Positions 1 to 8,746 of a stretch of 42,578 nucleotides of DNA are shown here, piece after piece. Under the pieces are notes generated by a model. It did no database searches and was not told where the DNA came from. It saw nothing but the letters and a program-made list of their open reading frames with translations. This DNA is from Chlamydia trachomatis (GTDB lineage: Bacteria > Chlamydiota > Chlamydiia > Chlamydiales > Rhabdochlamydiaceae). Each line of letters begins with the position of its first letter. The first letter of the stretch is position 1. The translations under genes and the position numbers were made by a program. The stretch is taken from contig CAMCLJ010000008.1 of the NCBI GenBank assembly GCA_945875745.1, positions 1-42,578 on the forward strand, written 5' to 3'.

Positions 1-106
1 TTTCTTTATCCAATGATTCATATACCGTCTGAGCCGATAGCAAAGACACCTCATGTTCCGATGATTTGCCACCAAAAATAATTCCGACACGAATTTTGTT
101 TTTCAT
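1..106 (-). CDS. ddl: D-alanine--D-alanine ligase, N-terminal part (runs off the window)
   Basis: The first 35 codons of a minus-strand gene lie here; the rest is beyond the window's left edge. The translation begins [20 protein letters not shown] and continues [15 protein letters not shown], the classic N-terminal signature of D-Ala-D-Ala ligases (VGxxFGGxSxEHEVSxxSA). Ddl joins two D-alanines with ATP hydrolysis in the cytoplasm for the peptidoglycan stem peptide. The ATG at 104-106 is the natural start, because the VGIIFGG strand follows it at once. In Chlamydia, Ddl is fused to the C-terminus of MurC; here the gene begins with its own ATG, so it looks free-standing, although the far end cannot be seen. 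The divergent ATP-grasp gene starts 70 bases away. Confidence 0.9.
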   Translation of the reverse strand, partial: MKNKIRVGIIFGGKSSEHEVSLLSAQTVYESLDKE

Positions 107-176
107 AAAAACGAAAAGCCCCCATGCTAAAGCACTCTTTATACTCTAACGCGCCAATGTAAGTCTAGGTAGAATA

Positions 177-1259
177 ATGGACAAAATACAAATCACCAAC
201 ACCCAATTCGAATGGGAACTAGATCAAAAAAACCCAGTGGACTTTGTATCTTCCTTTAATATACAACCAATTTTTTTACAGCTGCAATTTCTCTCTTATT
301 TATATAGTGACCCTTCTGATACGGCGTTGACTACACATTATCCAGATCCAGAGTATCTCAGCAGACTGAAAAGTTTAGGCGTAACACCTCCCAAAACAGC
401 GCTGATCTCTTCCAAACATCTGCCTGATCAAGAAGTAGATTATTGGGGAGCTGCTCCCTCTTTGTCTCAATGGTGCAAAAGAAAGAATAAAAAAGTACAG
501 ATGCCGAGTGCTCCCTGTATTAAAGAAGTCAATTCGAAAGCATTTTCCTATATTCATAGCCCTCAATTGGAAGGAAGCCGGCTTTTGCGATCGTATGAAG
601 AAGCGATAAATTGGATCTACAATGCACAGACTCCTTTGGTTTTAAAAACAGTCTTTGGTCTATCTGGACGGGGACACTATCATATAAAAAATGGGCTAGA
701 TAACAAGACCTGCTCGTTTTTACATCAAATATTTAATCGGGGACAAATCCTTATTGGGGAACCGTGGATGCAGCGGATATTAGATTTTAGCACCCAATGG
801 ATCATAGACAAAGAAATAGGGCTTACATATCTGGGCTGTACTGTTTGCCATAATGACGCGAATGGATCCTACCAAAAGACCACCGTCTACCCCAATGATT
901 CTATAGGTAAAGAATATAATGGATTCCTTGAGGATCATAAAAGACAGGCGCAAATAACAATGCAGGCATTGGTAAGGCAAGGGTTTTACGGAAACGTGGG
1001 TATTGATGCAATGATATATATGAAAAATGGACAAAGGTCTCTACAACCAATTGTAGAAATCAACGCACGTAAAACAATGGGATGGGTAGCACTTACCCTC
1101 CAAAGAAGATACTTTGCTGATCAACCAATCGAGATGTCGTATAATACATTCGAAGAGGGGATCAATCTGCTACCGGATTATATAACAGATGAGTTTGGAC
1201 AAAAGATCAATTTCAATAGAGTATTAAGATGCAGCAACTTGTTTTCGAGCAATTGCTGA
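177..1259 (+). CDS. ATP-grasp domain protein of unknown substrate
   Basis: I do not recognise a named gene, but the 360-residue protein has an ATP-grasp layout. It shows a strand with a candidate ATP-binding lysine (LVLK, K157), a glycine loop GLSGRG (161-166), an EPW motif (195-197), an acidic strand GIDAM (D277) and a metal-binding PIVEINAR element (E294, N296). The first 110 residues would be the preATP-grasp part. ATP-grasp enzymes ligate a carboxylate to an amine or similar nucleophile through an acyl-phosphate, so an amide- or peptide-forming ligase is the general expectation; the substrate is unknown. It is divergent from ddl (itself an ATP-grasp enzyme) and 61 bases upstream of murA, so a link to cell-wall precursors is possible but is only inferred from position. 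The ATG at 177 follows an AGGT-like Shine-Dalgarno sequence. Confidence 0.75.
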   Translation: MDKIQITNTQFEWELDQKNPVDFVSSFNIQPIFLQLQFLSYLYSDPSDTALTTHYPDPEYLSRLKSLGVTPPKTALISSKHLPDQEVDYWGAAPSLSQWCKRKNKKVQMPSAPCIKEVNSKAFSYIHSPQLEGSRLLRSYEEAINWIYNAQTPLVLKTVFGLSGRGHYHIKNGLDNKTCSFLHQIFNRGQILIGEPWMQRILDFSTQWIIDKEIGLTYLGCTVCHNDANGSYQKTTVYPNDSIGKEYNGFLEDHKRQAQITMQALVRQGFYGNVGIDAMIYMKNGQRSLQPIVEINARKTMGWVALTLQRRYFADQPIEMSYNTFEEGINLLPDYITDEFGQKINFNRVLRCSNLFSSNC

Positions 1260-1320
1260 AAGATGTTTACTTTAATATATTCCCCCGATAACACTGGATC
1301 TAGAATACGGAGACATTTTA

Positions 1321-2703
1321 ATGGAAATCTTGCGAATCAAAGGCGGCACCCCTCTTGAAGGCAAAGTAAAAGCAGCAGGAGCAAAAAATGCTGTAACAAA
1401 AATACTTGTTGCCTCTCTTATATCTGATAAACGATGCACCCTCCTCAATGTCCCAAATATCGCAGAAGTAGAAGTGACAGTCGACCTATGTAGAGAAATT
1501 GGAGCAGATATTCATTGGGATCGCAACGAAGGTGTCATTGAAATTATTACCAAAGAACTGACCACCTCAGTGATTCCACAAAGATTTTCAGGTGCAAATC
1601 GAATTCCTATATTAATGATGGGAGCTCTGCTGGGAAGAACAAATCAAGAGATCCGCGTGCCAACTGCTGGGGGATGCCCTATTGGTAAACGACCTGTTGA
1701 TTTCCATATTCAATCCCTGGAAAAACTAGGAGCGCAAATACAATATAGTGACTCTGAAAAAGAACCAGCTTACTTTGCCAAAGCCCCAGACGGGCTTAAA
1801 GGAACCCTTATCCACCTACCCTACCCTTCAGTAGGTGCTACAGAAAACACGATATTAGCATCTGTTAAAGCTAAAGGAACAACCGTTATCACAAATGCGG
1901 CTGTTGAACCTGAAATCCTCGACCTTGTTTTATTTCTTCAAAAACTTGGGGTTATGATTTCTTTTGATGTAGACAGAACCATTCGGATTCAACATACGCA
2001 ACAATTTTATGAAGTCGAACATTCTGTTATCCCAGATAGAATCGAGGCTGCCTCTTTTGGTATGGCAGCAATTGCTTCTAAGGGGAGAATATTTGTTGAA
2101 GGCGCTCAACATCAACATATGATCACCTTCTTAAATAAGCTCAGAGAAGTAAATGCAGGGTTCCATATTCGCAACGATGGGATTGAATTCTTCTATAAAG
2201 GTCCTCTAAAAGGAGGAGTTCATATCGAAACAGAAGTACACCCAGGGTTTATGACCGATTGGCAACAACCTTTTGTCGTTCTACTGACGCAGGCACAAGG
2301 TTTCTCAACTATTCATGAAACTGTATATGAAAATCGATTTGGCTATACAGATACACTTAAACTCATGGGTGCCGATCTAGAGCTTTCAACGAGCTGTCTT
2401 GGATGTAAAGAGTGCAGATTTAAATCACAAGAGTTTTACCATAGCTTAATAGTTAAAGGACCTACTCCTCTTTCCTCAAGAGATATTGCTATACCTGATT
2501 TGCGAGCAGGTTTTGCATACGTTCTTGCGGCCCTACTAGCACCTGATGAGAGTACAATTTCGAATATCCATAACCTTGACAGGGGATATGAAAATTTAGT
2601 CGGAAAGCTTGCAGGTGTTCAAGCAAATATTAAAAGAGAACTGGTACGTAACACAGAAAAAGAACAGGTATTGTTAAAAAAACCTCTTAACGCTGTAGAT
2701 TAA
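1321..2703 (+). CDS. murA: UDP-N-acetylglucosamine 1-carboxyvinyltransferase (MurA)
   Basis: MurA transfers enolpyruvate from PEP to UDP-GlcNAc, the first committed step of peptidoglycan synthesis, in the cytoplasm. At 460 residues it is slightly long for the family. The conserved K22-N23 pair (GAKNAV), the active-site loop GGCPIGKRPVDFH with C119 and R124, the TDWQQP segment (D313), YENRF and DLRAG are all visible. C119 sits where E. coli has Cys115, the fosfomycin target; C. trachomatis MurA has Asp there, so this enzyme keeps the ancestral residue. Residues 359-365 form a CLGCKEC cluster that I do not expect in MurA. The gene is followed by epmB and argS; murA beside argS is a chlamydial arrangement (CT455/CT454 as I recall). 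The sequence is divergent, so a MurA paralogue is possible. Confidence 0.88.
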   Translation: MEILRIKGGTPLEGKVKAAGAKNAVTKILVASLISDKRCTLLNVPNIAEVEVTVDLCREIGADIHWDRNEGVIEIITKELTTSVIPQRFSGANRIPILMMGALLGRTNQEIRVPTAGGCPIGKRPVDFHIQSLEKLGAQIQYSDSEKEPAYFAKAPDGLKGTLIHLPYPSVGATENTILASVKAKGTTVITNAAVEPEILDLVLFLQKLGVMISFDVDRTIRIQHTQQFYEVEHSVIPDRIEAASFGMAAIASKGRIFVEGAQHQHMITFLNKLREVNAGFHIRNDGIEFFYKGPLKGGVHIETEVHPGFMTDWQQPFVVLLTQAQGFSTIHETVYENRFGYTDTLKLMGADLELSTSCLGCKECRFKSQEFYHSLIVKGPTPLSSRDIAIPDLRAGFAYVLAALLAPDESTISNIHNLDRGYENLVGKLAGVQANIKRELVRNTEKEQVLLKKPLNAVD

Positions 2704-2728
2704 GTCCTGCTTAAAACCCCTTGACTCT

Positions 2729-2757
2729 GCCTCCAATCTTCCATTAAGCTTGGAGGC
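2729..2757 (+). promoter_or_regulatory. Inverted repeat that contains the epmB Shine-Dalgarno sequence
   Basis: GCCTCCAA (2729-2736) pairs with TTGGAGGC (2750-2757), and an inner CTT (2738-2740) pairs with AAG (2746-2748), leaving one mismatch and a 5-base loop. The GGAGG at 2752-2756 is the only good Shine-Dalgarno sequence for epmB and lies within the 3' arm. The hairpin follows the murA stop but has no clean T-tract, so it may limit epmB translation rather than, or as well as, ending murA transcription. The pairing is seen; the role is inferred. Confidence 0.5.
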
Positions 2758-2762
2758 TATTA

Positions 2763-3770
2763 TTGATTTTTCCACCCCATATTATGCCCTTACCTATACA
2801 CACCCCAGCTCCTTGGCGCCTTGAGCTTAGAAAAAACTTTACCAGCTGGGATCGATTAGCTGACTTTTTAGAGCTCGATACAGTTAGTAGGGAAAAGATC
2901 CTGGAGCGATCCCTTTTCCCTTTAAACCTTCCCTATCGACTAGCTGCAAAATCTTCAAAAAATAATTTAGACGATCCAATTATTAAGCAATTTATCCCCA
3001 CCCTCGAAGAAAATCAGATAGTAGAAGGCTTCATACAAGACCCAGTAGGAGATAACTTATCAAGGAAGTGTTCTAAATTATTACATAAATACAACGGACG
3101 GGCCCTTCTTATTACAACGAGTGCGTGCGCTATGCACTGCAGGTACTGCTTCCGCCGTAATTTTAATTACGAAGTAGACGTTAAAAACTTTGCTGATGAA
3201 TTAGCCGCCATAAAAAATGATCCCTCCCTCCATGAAATTATCCTGAGCGGAGGAGATCCCCTATCTCTTGGTCATGAAACACTATCCTTATTACTCAATC
3301 AGCTAAATCAGATAGAACATATTAAAATCATCCGATTCCATTCCCGATTTCCGATAGGGATTCCTGAGCGGATAGATAAAGAATTCTTAGAGCTGCTTGA
3401 GTCATTAAAAAAACAAGTTTTTTTTGTGATCCATTGCAATCACCCCTTAGAACTGGATGAAGAGGTCCTTGCCCGCTTAAAACAAATTCGCAAGCTTGGG
3501 ATACCTGTTCTCAATCAATCAGTTCTACTCAAAGGGGTAAATGATGATATAAGGACAATGAAAGAGCTATTACAAAAACTCATCGAAAATGGAATCTTTC
3601 CTTATTATCTGCATCAACTCGATAAAGCCCAGGGCGCAGCCCATTTTGAGACAACTGAGGAGATGGGTAAACATCTAATTGAAGAGCTCACCCAACAAAT
3701 GCCGGGCTACGCCATTCCAAGATACGTAAGAGAACAAGCCGGCAGGCCGTGTAAAACACGAATACTGTAA
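2763..3770 (+). CDS. epmB: EF-P (R)-beta-lysine modification enzyme, KamA-family radical SAM aminomutase
   Basis: EpmB converts (S)-alpha-lysine to (R)-beta-lysine, which EpmA then attaches to elongation factor P. The 335-residue length suits EpmB rather than the longer catabolic lysine 2,3-aminomutases. The radical-SAM cysteines are C122, C126 and C129 in SACAMHCRYCFRR, followed by LSGGDPLSL (SAM-binding GGE/GGD-type motif), IIRFHSRFP and, near the end, YYLHQLDKAQGAAHF, the KamA PLP/lysine region. The protein ends with a PRYVRE segment typical of the family. I take the TTG at 2763, 6 bases after GGAGG, as the start; an ATG at 2784 is the alternative and would lose only seven residues. Its stop is 9 bases from that of the convergent argS. 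Neither epmA nor efp is in view. Confidence 0.85.
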   Translation: MIFPPHIMPLPIHTPAPWRLELRKNFTSWDRLADFLELDTVSREKILERSLFPLNLPYRLAAKSSKNNLDDPIIKQFIPTLEENQIVEGFIQDPVGDNLSRKCSKLLHKYNGRALLITTSACAMHCRYCFRRNFNYEVDVKNFADELAAIKNDPSLHEIILSGGDPLSLGHETLSLLLNQLNQIEHIKIIRFHSRFPIGIPERIDKEFLELLESLKKQVFFVIHCNHPLELDEEVLARLKQIRKLGIPVLNQSVLLKGVNDDIRTMKELLQKLIENGIFPYYLHQLDKAQGAAHFETTEEMGKHLIEELTQQMPGYAIPRYVREQAGRPCKTRIL

Positions 3771-3779
3771 AAAAAGCCT

Positions 3780-5540
3780 CTACATTCTTGAAACAGTCTT
3801 CAGTCCTAAGAGATTCAATCCTTTAGCTAAGATGCGAGAGACAGCCTCACAAAGCAGAAGGCGGCTTTTTTCTTCTGGAACCCCATCAACCCGACAATCC
3901 CTGTAAAATCCATTAAATTTTTCTGCTAAAGCGTACAAATAATCACACAGCCGGTTGGGAAGAAGGTCTTTTGCCATCATATCTAAAATCTCTGAAAAAC
4001 GTCTGATATGAAGCGCTAAAGAGATTTCTGAGGGATGGGTGAGCTGAATTTGGGCTGAATTAAGAATTAGAGAAATGTCTTTTCCTCCCTTTCTTTTAAT
4101 CCCTTCAATACGGACAAATGCATAAAGTAAAAAAGCTGCAGTGTTGCCTTCAAAACGGAGCATCCTATCGTAACTAAACACATAGTCTTTAACCCGGTGA
4201 CATGAAAGATCTGCATACTTAACAGCTCCGATACCTAGAGTTCGAGACAATTCTTCTTGTTCAGGCCCGCTCATATCTGGGAGCCTGTCAGCTACAATTT
4301 CAGATGCTTTTTTTACAGCCTCAAAAAGAAGATCGATTAATTTTTCTGTAGCACCGGAGCGAGTTTTAAATTTTTTACCATCGGCACCAAGTACGACCCC
4401 GAATGTAACGTGCTCTATCTGTACACGTGCTGGATCGTAATACTGAGCTTTACGGGCAGCCTGGAAGACTTGCTCAAAATGCAAAGCCTGCCCTGCATCG
4501 GTAACATAAATGATTCGATCAGCTTTTTCGACATCTACTCGATGGCGCAAAGCGGCCATATCCGTTGTTTCATAGTTATACCCACCATCCGATTTTTGAA
4601 TAATCATCGGTAGTGGATCTCTTTCTCTGGTAAAAAAACCTTCAAGAAAGACACACTTAGCACCGCCAGAAATCGTCACTAACCCTTTTTGCTCAAGATC
4701 CTTGACTATCCCCTCAAGATACGGATTGTAAAAAGATTCCCCCCGTTCAACTAAAGATACATCCATAAGAGAATAAATTGCATGAAATGCCCGGCGAGAA
4801 ATTTCACAAATCATCTGCCATGCTTTAAGAGATCCTGGATCTCCCCCCTGCAATGTAACGACCTCTTTTTGGGACCTGGTCTTAAACTCAGGATCTTCAT
4901 CAAATTTCTTTTTAGACTCTTTATACCACTGCATTAATTCAGAAAGATTAGTAGGCTCCTCTCCGATTAACACTTTAGGCTGATACTCTTTTAGAAAAGC
5001 GATGAGCATGCCGAACTGCGTTCCCCAGTCTCCGACGTGATTAAGGCGGATGACATCATGTCCTAGGAATTCAAATAATCTTGCTAGACAATCTCCGATA
5101 ATAGTAGATCTCAGATGTCCTACGTGAAGTTCTTTAGCAATATTGGGAGAAGAAAATTCCACAATCACCTTTTGAGGATGCTTTCGCAGAGGCACCCCTA
5201 AACGGGGATCTAAAAGAATCTGATGGATCTGCTGAGCTAAAAAAATTGGATCTAGGGTGAGGTTGATAAAGCCGGGACCGGCAATGTCAATAGAGCTCAA
5301 ACAAGGATCCTGATAGCCGCGCAAACAGACGGCTATAGCCTCGGCGACCTCTTTTGGATTTTTTTTCAGCTCCTTAGCTAGCTTCAGTGCATTATTACAC
5401 TGGTAGTGACCGAATTGTTCTTGAGCCACTGGAGTAATCTCAGGAATCAATAAAGAGCTGCCCTCAGAGATCTGCTGCTGCCAAGCCTGGGATATTGCTC
5501 TGCTTAAAAGACCCCATAGCCTCTCGATGATTGTCTGCAT
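3780..5540 (-). CDS. argS: Arginyl-tRNA synthetase
   Basis: Class I aminoacyl-tRNA synthetase charging tRNA-Arg with arginine in the cytoplasm. The 586-residue protein has the ArgRS N-terminal tRNA D-loop binding domain (about 1-115), then the catalytic core with the HIGH-type motif ELHVGHLRSTIIGD (HVGH at 139-142) and the ArgRS-typical LNHVGDWGTQFG. The KMSK-like loop is GKKFKTRSG. The DALR-type anticodon-binding domain begins near residue 455 (DLSCHRVKDYVFSYDRML). It is full length for the family. The gene is convergent with epmB and lies 14 bases downstream of the leucine dehydrogenase gene on the same strand, so the two are probably co-transcribed. Confidence 0.96.
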   Translation of the reverse strand: MQTIIERLWGLLSRAISQAWQQQISEGSSLLIPEITPVAQEQFGHYQCNNALKLAKELKKNPKEVAEAIAVCLRGYQDPCLSSIDIAGPGFINLTLDPIFLAQQIHQILLDPRLGVPLRKHPQKVIVEFSSPNIAKELHVGHLRSTIIGDCLARLFEFLGHDVIRLNHVGDWGTQFGMLIAFLKEYQPKVLIGEEPTNLSELMQWYKESKKKFDEDPEFKTRSQKEVVTLQGGDPGSLKAWQMICEISRRAFHAIYSLMDVSLVERGESFYNPYLEGIVKDLEQKGLVTISGGAKCVFLEGFFTRERDPLPMIIQKSDGGYNYETTDMAALRHRVDVEKADRIIYVTDAGQALHFEQVFQAARKAQYYDPARVQIEHVTFGVVLGADGKKFKTRSGATEKLIDLLFEAVKKASEIVADRLPDMSGPEQEELSRTLGIGAVKYADLSCHRVKDYVFSYDRMLRFEGNTAAFLLYAFVRIEGIKRKGGKDISLILNSAQIQLTHPSEISLALHIRRFSEILDMMAKDLLPNRLCDYLYALAEKFNGFYRDCRVDGVPEEKSRLLLCEAVSRILAKGLNLLGLKTVSRM

Positions 5541-5554
5541 GCCAAATCCTTGAT

Positions 5555-6661
5555 TTACTGAGCGTGGTGATAACAGGGCGCTTCAACACGTCTGCCTATT
5601 TTATACTTTAACCTGTATTCAACAAGAGAGTTGGCAGCGCGGTTGGATGAACATTCATTTTGCTCAGCAATATCAAAAATGCTAGTTAACTGATCAAATA
5701 AACGATCGGTTTTTTTTCTCGACTGCTCAGGACTATAACCCTCAACTGTGACTTCTTCAGCTACGTTGATTAATCCACCGGCATTAATAACATAATCAGG
5801 AGCATAAATGATCCCCTTCTTCATAAGTTCATCGCCGTCACGCTCGGTGAGCAACTGATTATTGGCAGCTCCTGCTACAACTTTACATTTTAGCTGAGGG
5901 ATAGTGGCGCTATTAAGAATACCACCCAAAGCACAAGGAGAGAAAACATCACATTCAACTGACCAAATATCTTCTGGATTGCAATATACTCCACCGTACT
6001 GCTTAGCAATTTTCTGAGCTCTTTCTTTAGCTACATCTGTAATAATTAGTTTAGCTCCATTCCAGAAAAGCAGGTCAGCAAGTATCGCTCCAACACTTCC
6101 AACACCTTGGATGGCAACCGTTTTATCTTGTACAGATTCTGTTCCATAAGCTTTTTTTAATGCAGCCTGAATACCTCGATATACACCCCAAGCTGTAAAA
6201 TAAGAAGGGTTACCGCTGCTTTTTTCATGTTGCAGGCCGGTCACATATTTAGTAGAACGACTAATCATTGCTACGTCATCCATATTACAACCAACATCTT
6301 CGGCACAAGTATAGAGCCCCTGCAAACTGTGAACGACCTTGCCGAAAGCCGCTAGCATTTCAGGAGTTTTTCCTCTTGCTGGATCTAAAATGATTACGCT
6401 TTTGCCTCCGCCTAGACCACATTCAGCAATAGCAGCTTTATAGGTCATTCCCTTGGCAAGCCTGAGCACATCGAAGAGAGCTTCATCAAACGAAGCATAA
6501 GGATAAATTCTGGTCCCCCCAAGAGTTGGTCCAAGGGTCGTATCGTGTATGCAAATAATTCCTACTAACCCTGTTTTTGCATCCTGAATCTTAATAACCC
6601 TTTCGTATCCCTCTACAAATAATTCTTCGAGAGCAAGGCTATCTTCTAACAGTAAGGACAT
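5555..6661 (-). CDS. ldh: Leucine/branched-chain amino acid dehydrogenase (Glu/Leu/Phe/Val dehydrogenase family)
   Basis: This enzyme oxidatively deaminates leucine, and usually valine and isoleucine, with NAD+ to give the 2-oxo acid and ammonia. Its 368 residues match leucine dehydrogenases. The substrate-binding lysine (GMTYKAA, K75) and the catalytic lysine in the GLGGGKSVI loop (K87) are present, as are LGPTLGGTR and the Rossmann motif VAIQGVGSVGAILADLL. The exact substrate (Leu, Val or Phe) cannot be decided by eye. The gene lies 14 bases upstream of argS. The 266-base gap to the divergent gene at 6928 should hold both promoters, but I could not pick a convincing one. Intracellular chlamydiae may use the enzyme to turn host amino acids into branched-chain 2-oxo acids; that is inference. 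Confidence 0.9.
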   Translation of the reverse strand: MSLLLEDSLALEELFVEGYERVIKIQDAKTGLVGIICIHDTTLGPTLGGTRIYPYASFDEALFDVLRLAKGMTYKAAIAECGLGGGKSVIILDPARGKTPEMLAAFGKVVHSLQGLYTCAEDVGCNMDDVAMISRSTKYVTGLQHEKSSGNPSYFTAWGVYRGIQAALKKAYGTESVQDKTVAIQGVGSVGAILADLLFWNGAKLIITDVAKERAQKIAKQYGGVYCNPEDIWSVECDVFSPCALGGILNSATIPQLKCKVVAGAANNQLLTERDGDELMKKGIIYAPDYVINAGGLINVAEEVTVEGYSPEQSRKKTDRLFDQLTSIFDIAEQNECSSNRAANSLVEYRLKYKIGRRVEAPCYHHAQ

Positions 6662-6927
6662 GGATCTTCTCCTCGTTATTTGATAAATGACATCCGCAGT
6701 ACTTTATGATCTAGAGAATGATAACACTTTTTTACTGGCAAATCAATCGATCTTTTTAAAAGCGGGGATTTGCTTTTGCATTCATAAAATAAATTTATTT
6801 TTGAATTTACCACCCAGTTAAAAGCTTGATGAATAATGCTTTTGTAATGTAGACTATCATCTTTACACCAATCCTTTAATCTCAACCACTGCCCTGAAAA
6901 GGGTACTTACTAATAACAGAGGTTTTA

Positions 6928-7662
6928 ATGGCATCGCTTGTGATTACAGAGACTCTTAAAGATGAGCTATCCAGCTTCTTACAAAAAAATAAGAAAGCAG
7001 ACCTGATCACCACCTACCTCTGTTTTTTAGAAAAAAAGTTCAACTGTAAGCCAGTTTTGTTTGTTCGAGATAAAACGATCTATCAAAGCCAAGAGTCTCT
7101 AATTAAGCATCTTGAAGATCAAGGTAAACTTTGGCGTGAAACAGAGATTAAGATCCAAACTGGGCCTCAAGGGGTTAATGAGCTGACGAAAAAAGTCTAT
7201 ATTTGCCCATTTACTGGGAAGGTATTTGGAGACAATACTCACCCAAATCCACAAGATGCAATTTATGACTGGGTATCAAAATGTCCAGAGAATAAAGAGC
7301 GAGTAGGTGGACTGAAGGTGAAACGTTTTTTTGTATCCGAAGATCCAGAGGTAATTAAGAATTATATTGTCAGAAGGAAAGATCCAATCACTAAAATTGT
7401 ATTTTCATCTGTTGTAACTGGCAAATTGTTTAACAACAAAGCTACCGTAGTTGAAGACTTTATTAAATCACAGCTTAAGGCGATTCCTTTACTAGAAGTC
7501 CCTAACCAAAACAAGTTCCAAATCGAAGAGACTTTCCTCTCATTTATCCAAAATCATTTAGAGGAAAGCAAAATTTCTTCGTTTGTTGAAGCTCTCTCTG
7601 GATTCGATGAATTTTCCACTTATCTTGACCAGTGGCTTGAAGAAGATAAAGACGACGAGTGA
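6928..7662 (+). CDS. Conserved chlamydial hypothetical protein (probably DUF2709, CT538-like)
   Basis: The 244-residue soluble protein has no signal peptide or membrane segment and no catalytic motif I recognise. It has an acidic C-terminus (LDQWLEEDKDDE) and a central CPFTGKVFGDNTHPNPQDAI segment, with a second short Cys-containing segment (SKCPENKER) about 15 residues later. From memory, C. trachomatis carries an uncharacterised gene (CT538, DUF2709) directly beside yjeE (tsaE) and dnaQ, the same neighbours as here, so the family call rests on position as much as on sequence. The downstream tsaE start codon overlaps its stop (GTGATAG), so translation is probably coupled. Function unknown. 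ATG 6928 is preceded by an AGAGGT sequence that fits a ribosome-binding site. Confidence 0.8.
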   Translation: MASLVITETLKDELSSFLQKNKKADLITTYLCFLEKKFNCKPVLFVRDKTIYQSQESLIKHLEDQGKLWRETEIKIQTGPQGVNELTKKVYICPFTGKVFGDNTHPNPQDAIYDWVSKCPENKERVGGLKVKRFFVSEDPEVIKNYIVRRKDPITKIVFSSVVTGKLFNNKATVVEDFIKSQLKAIPLLEVPNQNKFQIEETFLSFIQNHLEESKISSFVEALSGFDEFSTYLDQWLEEDKDDE

Positions 7663-8123
7663 TAGACAACTGCCAAGACACCCTTATAGACTCTGTATCC
7701 ACAAACAGTTCATGTTCGCCAGAGCAGACGATAGAGATCGCAAAAAAACTATCTAACTCCCTCAAAGCAGGAGATATCGTTGCATTCGAGGGACCGTTAG
7801 GGGCCGGTAAAACTACCTTTATCAAAGGATTAATTGCAGCCCTTTGCTTCATCGATCAAAATGAAATCTCTAGCCCAACATTTACCTACCTGCATATATA
7901 TCCCAGCCAGACACCAGTTCATCATTTCGATTTGTATAGAATTACAAGCCAGGAGCAGTTTTTGATGCTTGGGCTCAACGACCATATCAACTCAAACTCA
8001 ATTTCTTTGATTGAATGGCCAGATCGAGCACTATCTTATACTAGCTGTGCTAACATCCATGTACAACTGTCTTATACAAGCCCTAACGAAAGAGCTATCG
8101 TTATACAACGGAAGAATGCATGA
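7659..8123 (+). CDS. tsaE: tRNA threonylcarbamoyladenosine biosynthesis ATPase TsaE
   Basis: TsaE (YjeE) is the small P-loop ATPase that works with TsaB and TsaD to make N6-threonylcarbamoyladenosine at position 37 of ANN-decoding tRNAs. The 154-residue protein has the Walker A motif FEGPLGAGKTTF followed by a helix, the SSPTFTY switch segment and the HFDLYR motif, in the family order; the SLIEWPDR Walker B-like strand follows. The start is a GTG that overlaps the stop of the preceding gene, and its own stop overlaps the engB ATG (ATGA). This is therefore the middle of a tightly coupled operon. It is full length for the family. Confidence 0.93.
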   Translation: MIDNCQDTLIDSVSTNSSCSPEQTIEIAKKLSNSLKAGDIVAFEGPLGAGKTTFIKGLIAALCFIDQNEISSPTFTYLHIYPSQTPVHHFDLYRITSQEQFLMLGLNDHINSNSISLIEWPDRALSYTSCANIHVQLSYTSPNERAIVIQRKNA

Positions 8124-8737
8124 AAAAAATAGATTTTCAAAAAACATCCTTTTTACGCGCTGTTGTGGAACCAAAAGATTATCCAGTTCTTCATAAAGGC
8201 AAACAAAGAATAGCAGAAATTGCAATCGTTGGCCGCTCTAACGTTGGCAAATCCTCTCTGATTAACCATTTAACGCAGGTCAAATCACTAGCTAAAACCT
8301 CCTCAGTTCCCGGGAAAACACAAACGATTAACTTTTATCTATTAGATAATCGCCTTTGTTTGGTCGATCTCCCTGGATACGGGTTTTCAAAAGTCGCCCA
8401 TTCGATAAAAAAAACCTGGGCTGATTCATTGGAAACCTACTTGACAACAAGGGAAGAGCTGCAGCTGATCCTTCTTCTTATCGACCTTCGCAGAGAATTA
8501 TCAGAAGAAGATAGAAACTTTATCGAATGGGCTGTGTCTGCTCAAAAAGAACTATTTTTTATTTTTACAAAAGCCGACAAACTTAAAGATGAAGAGAAAG
8601 AAGCCGCTCTACCGGGACTGATTGAAGCGATTAAAAGCATCTACTCAGAAAAACCGTTTGGCTTTATCACTTACTCTGTAAAAGACATCGATTGCAGACT
8701 TGAGCTGCGAGAAAAATTTCAACAACTGGCAACATAA
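8120..8737 (+). CDS. engB: Ribosome-biogenesis GTP-binding protein EngB (YsxC/YihA)
   Basis: EngB is a TRAFAC-class GTPase needed for late assembly of the 50S ribosomal subunit. The 205-residue protein has the usual small single-domain layout: G1 GRSNVGKSSLINHL, G2 around the SVPGKTQTINFY switch, G3 DLPGYGFSKV, G4 FTKADKL and a G5-like ITYSVK. The ATG overlaps the tsaE stop, and the dnaQ-like gene starts 9 bases after its own stop. The position within a translation-related operon (TsaE, EngB) suits a constitutive housekeeping role. Confidence 0.95.
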   Translation: MKKIDFQKTSFLRAVVEPKDYPVLHKGKQRIAEIAIVGRSNVGKSSLINHLTQVKSLAKTSSVPGKTQTINFYLLDNRLCLVDLPGYGFSKVAHSIKKTWADSLETYLTTREELQLILLLIDLRRELSEEDRNFIEWAVSAQKELFFIFTKADKLKDEEKEAALPGLIEAIKSIYSEKPFGFITYSVKDIDCRLELREKFQQLAT

Positions 8738-8746
8738 GAGAGCTTC

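Noticed and set aside
6676-6885. A 69-codon minus-strand open frame between the leucine dehydrogenase gene and the gene at 6928.
   Set aside because: It starts with TTG and has no ribosome-binding site, no recognisable domain and low-complexity composition; the region is the expected divergent promoter area.
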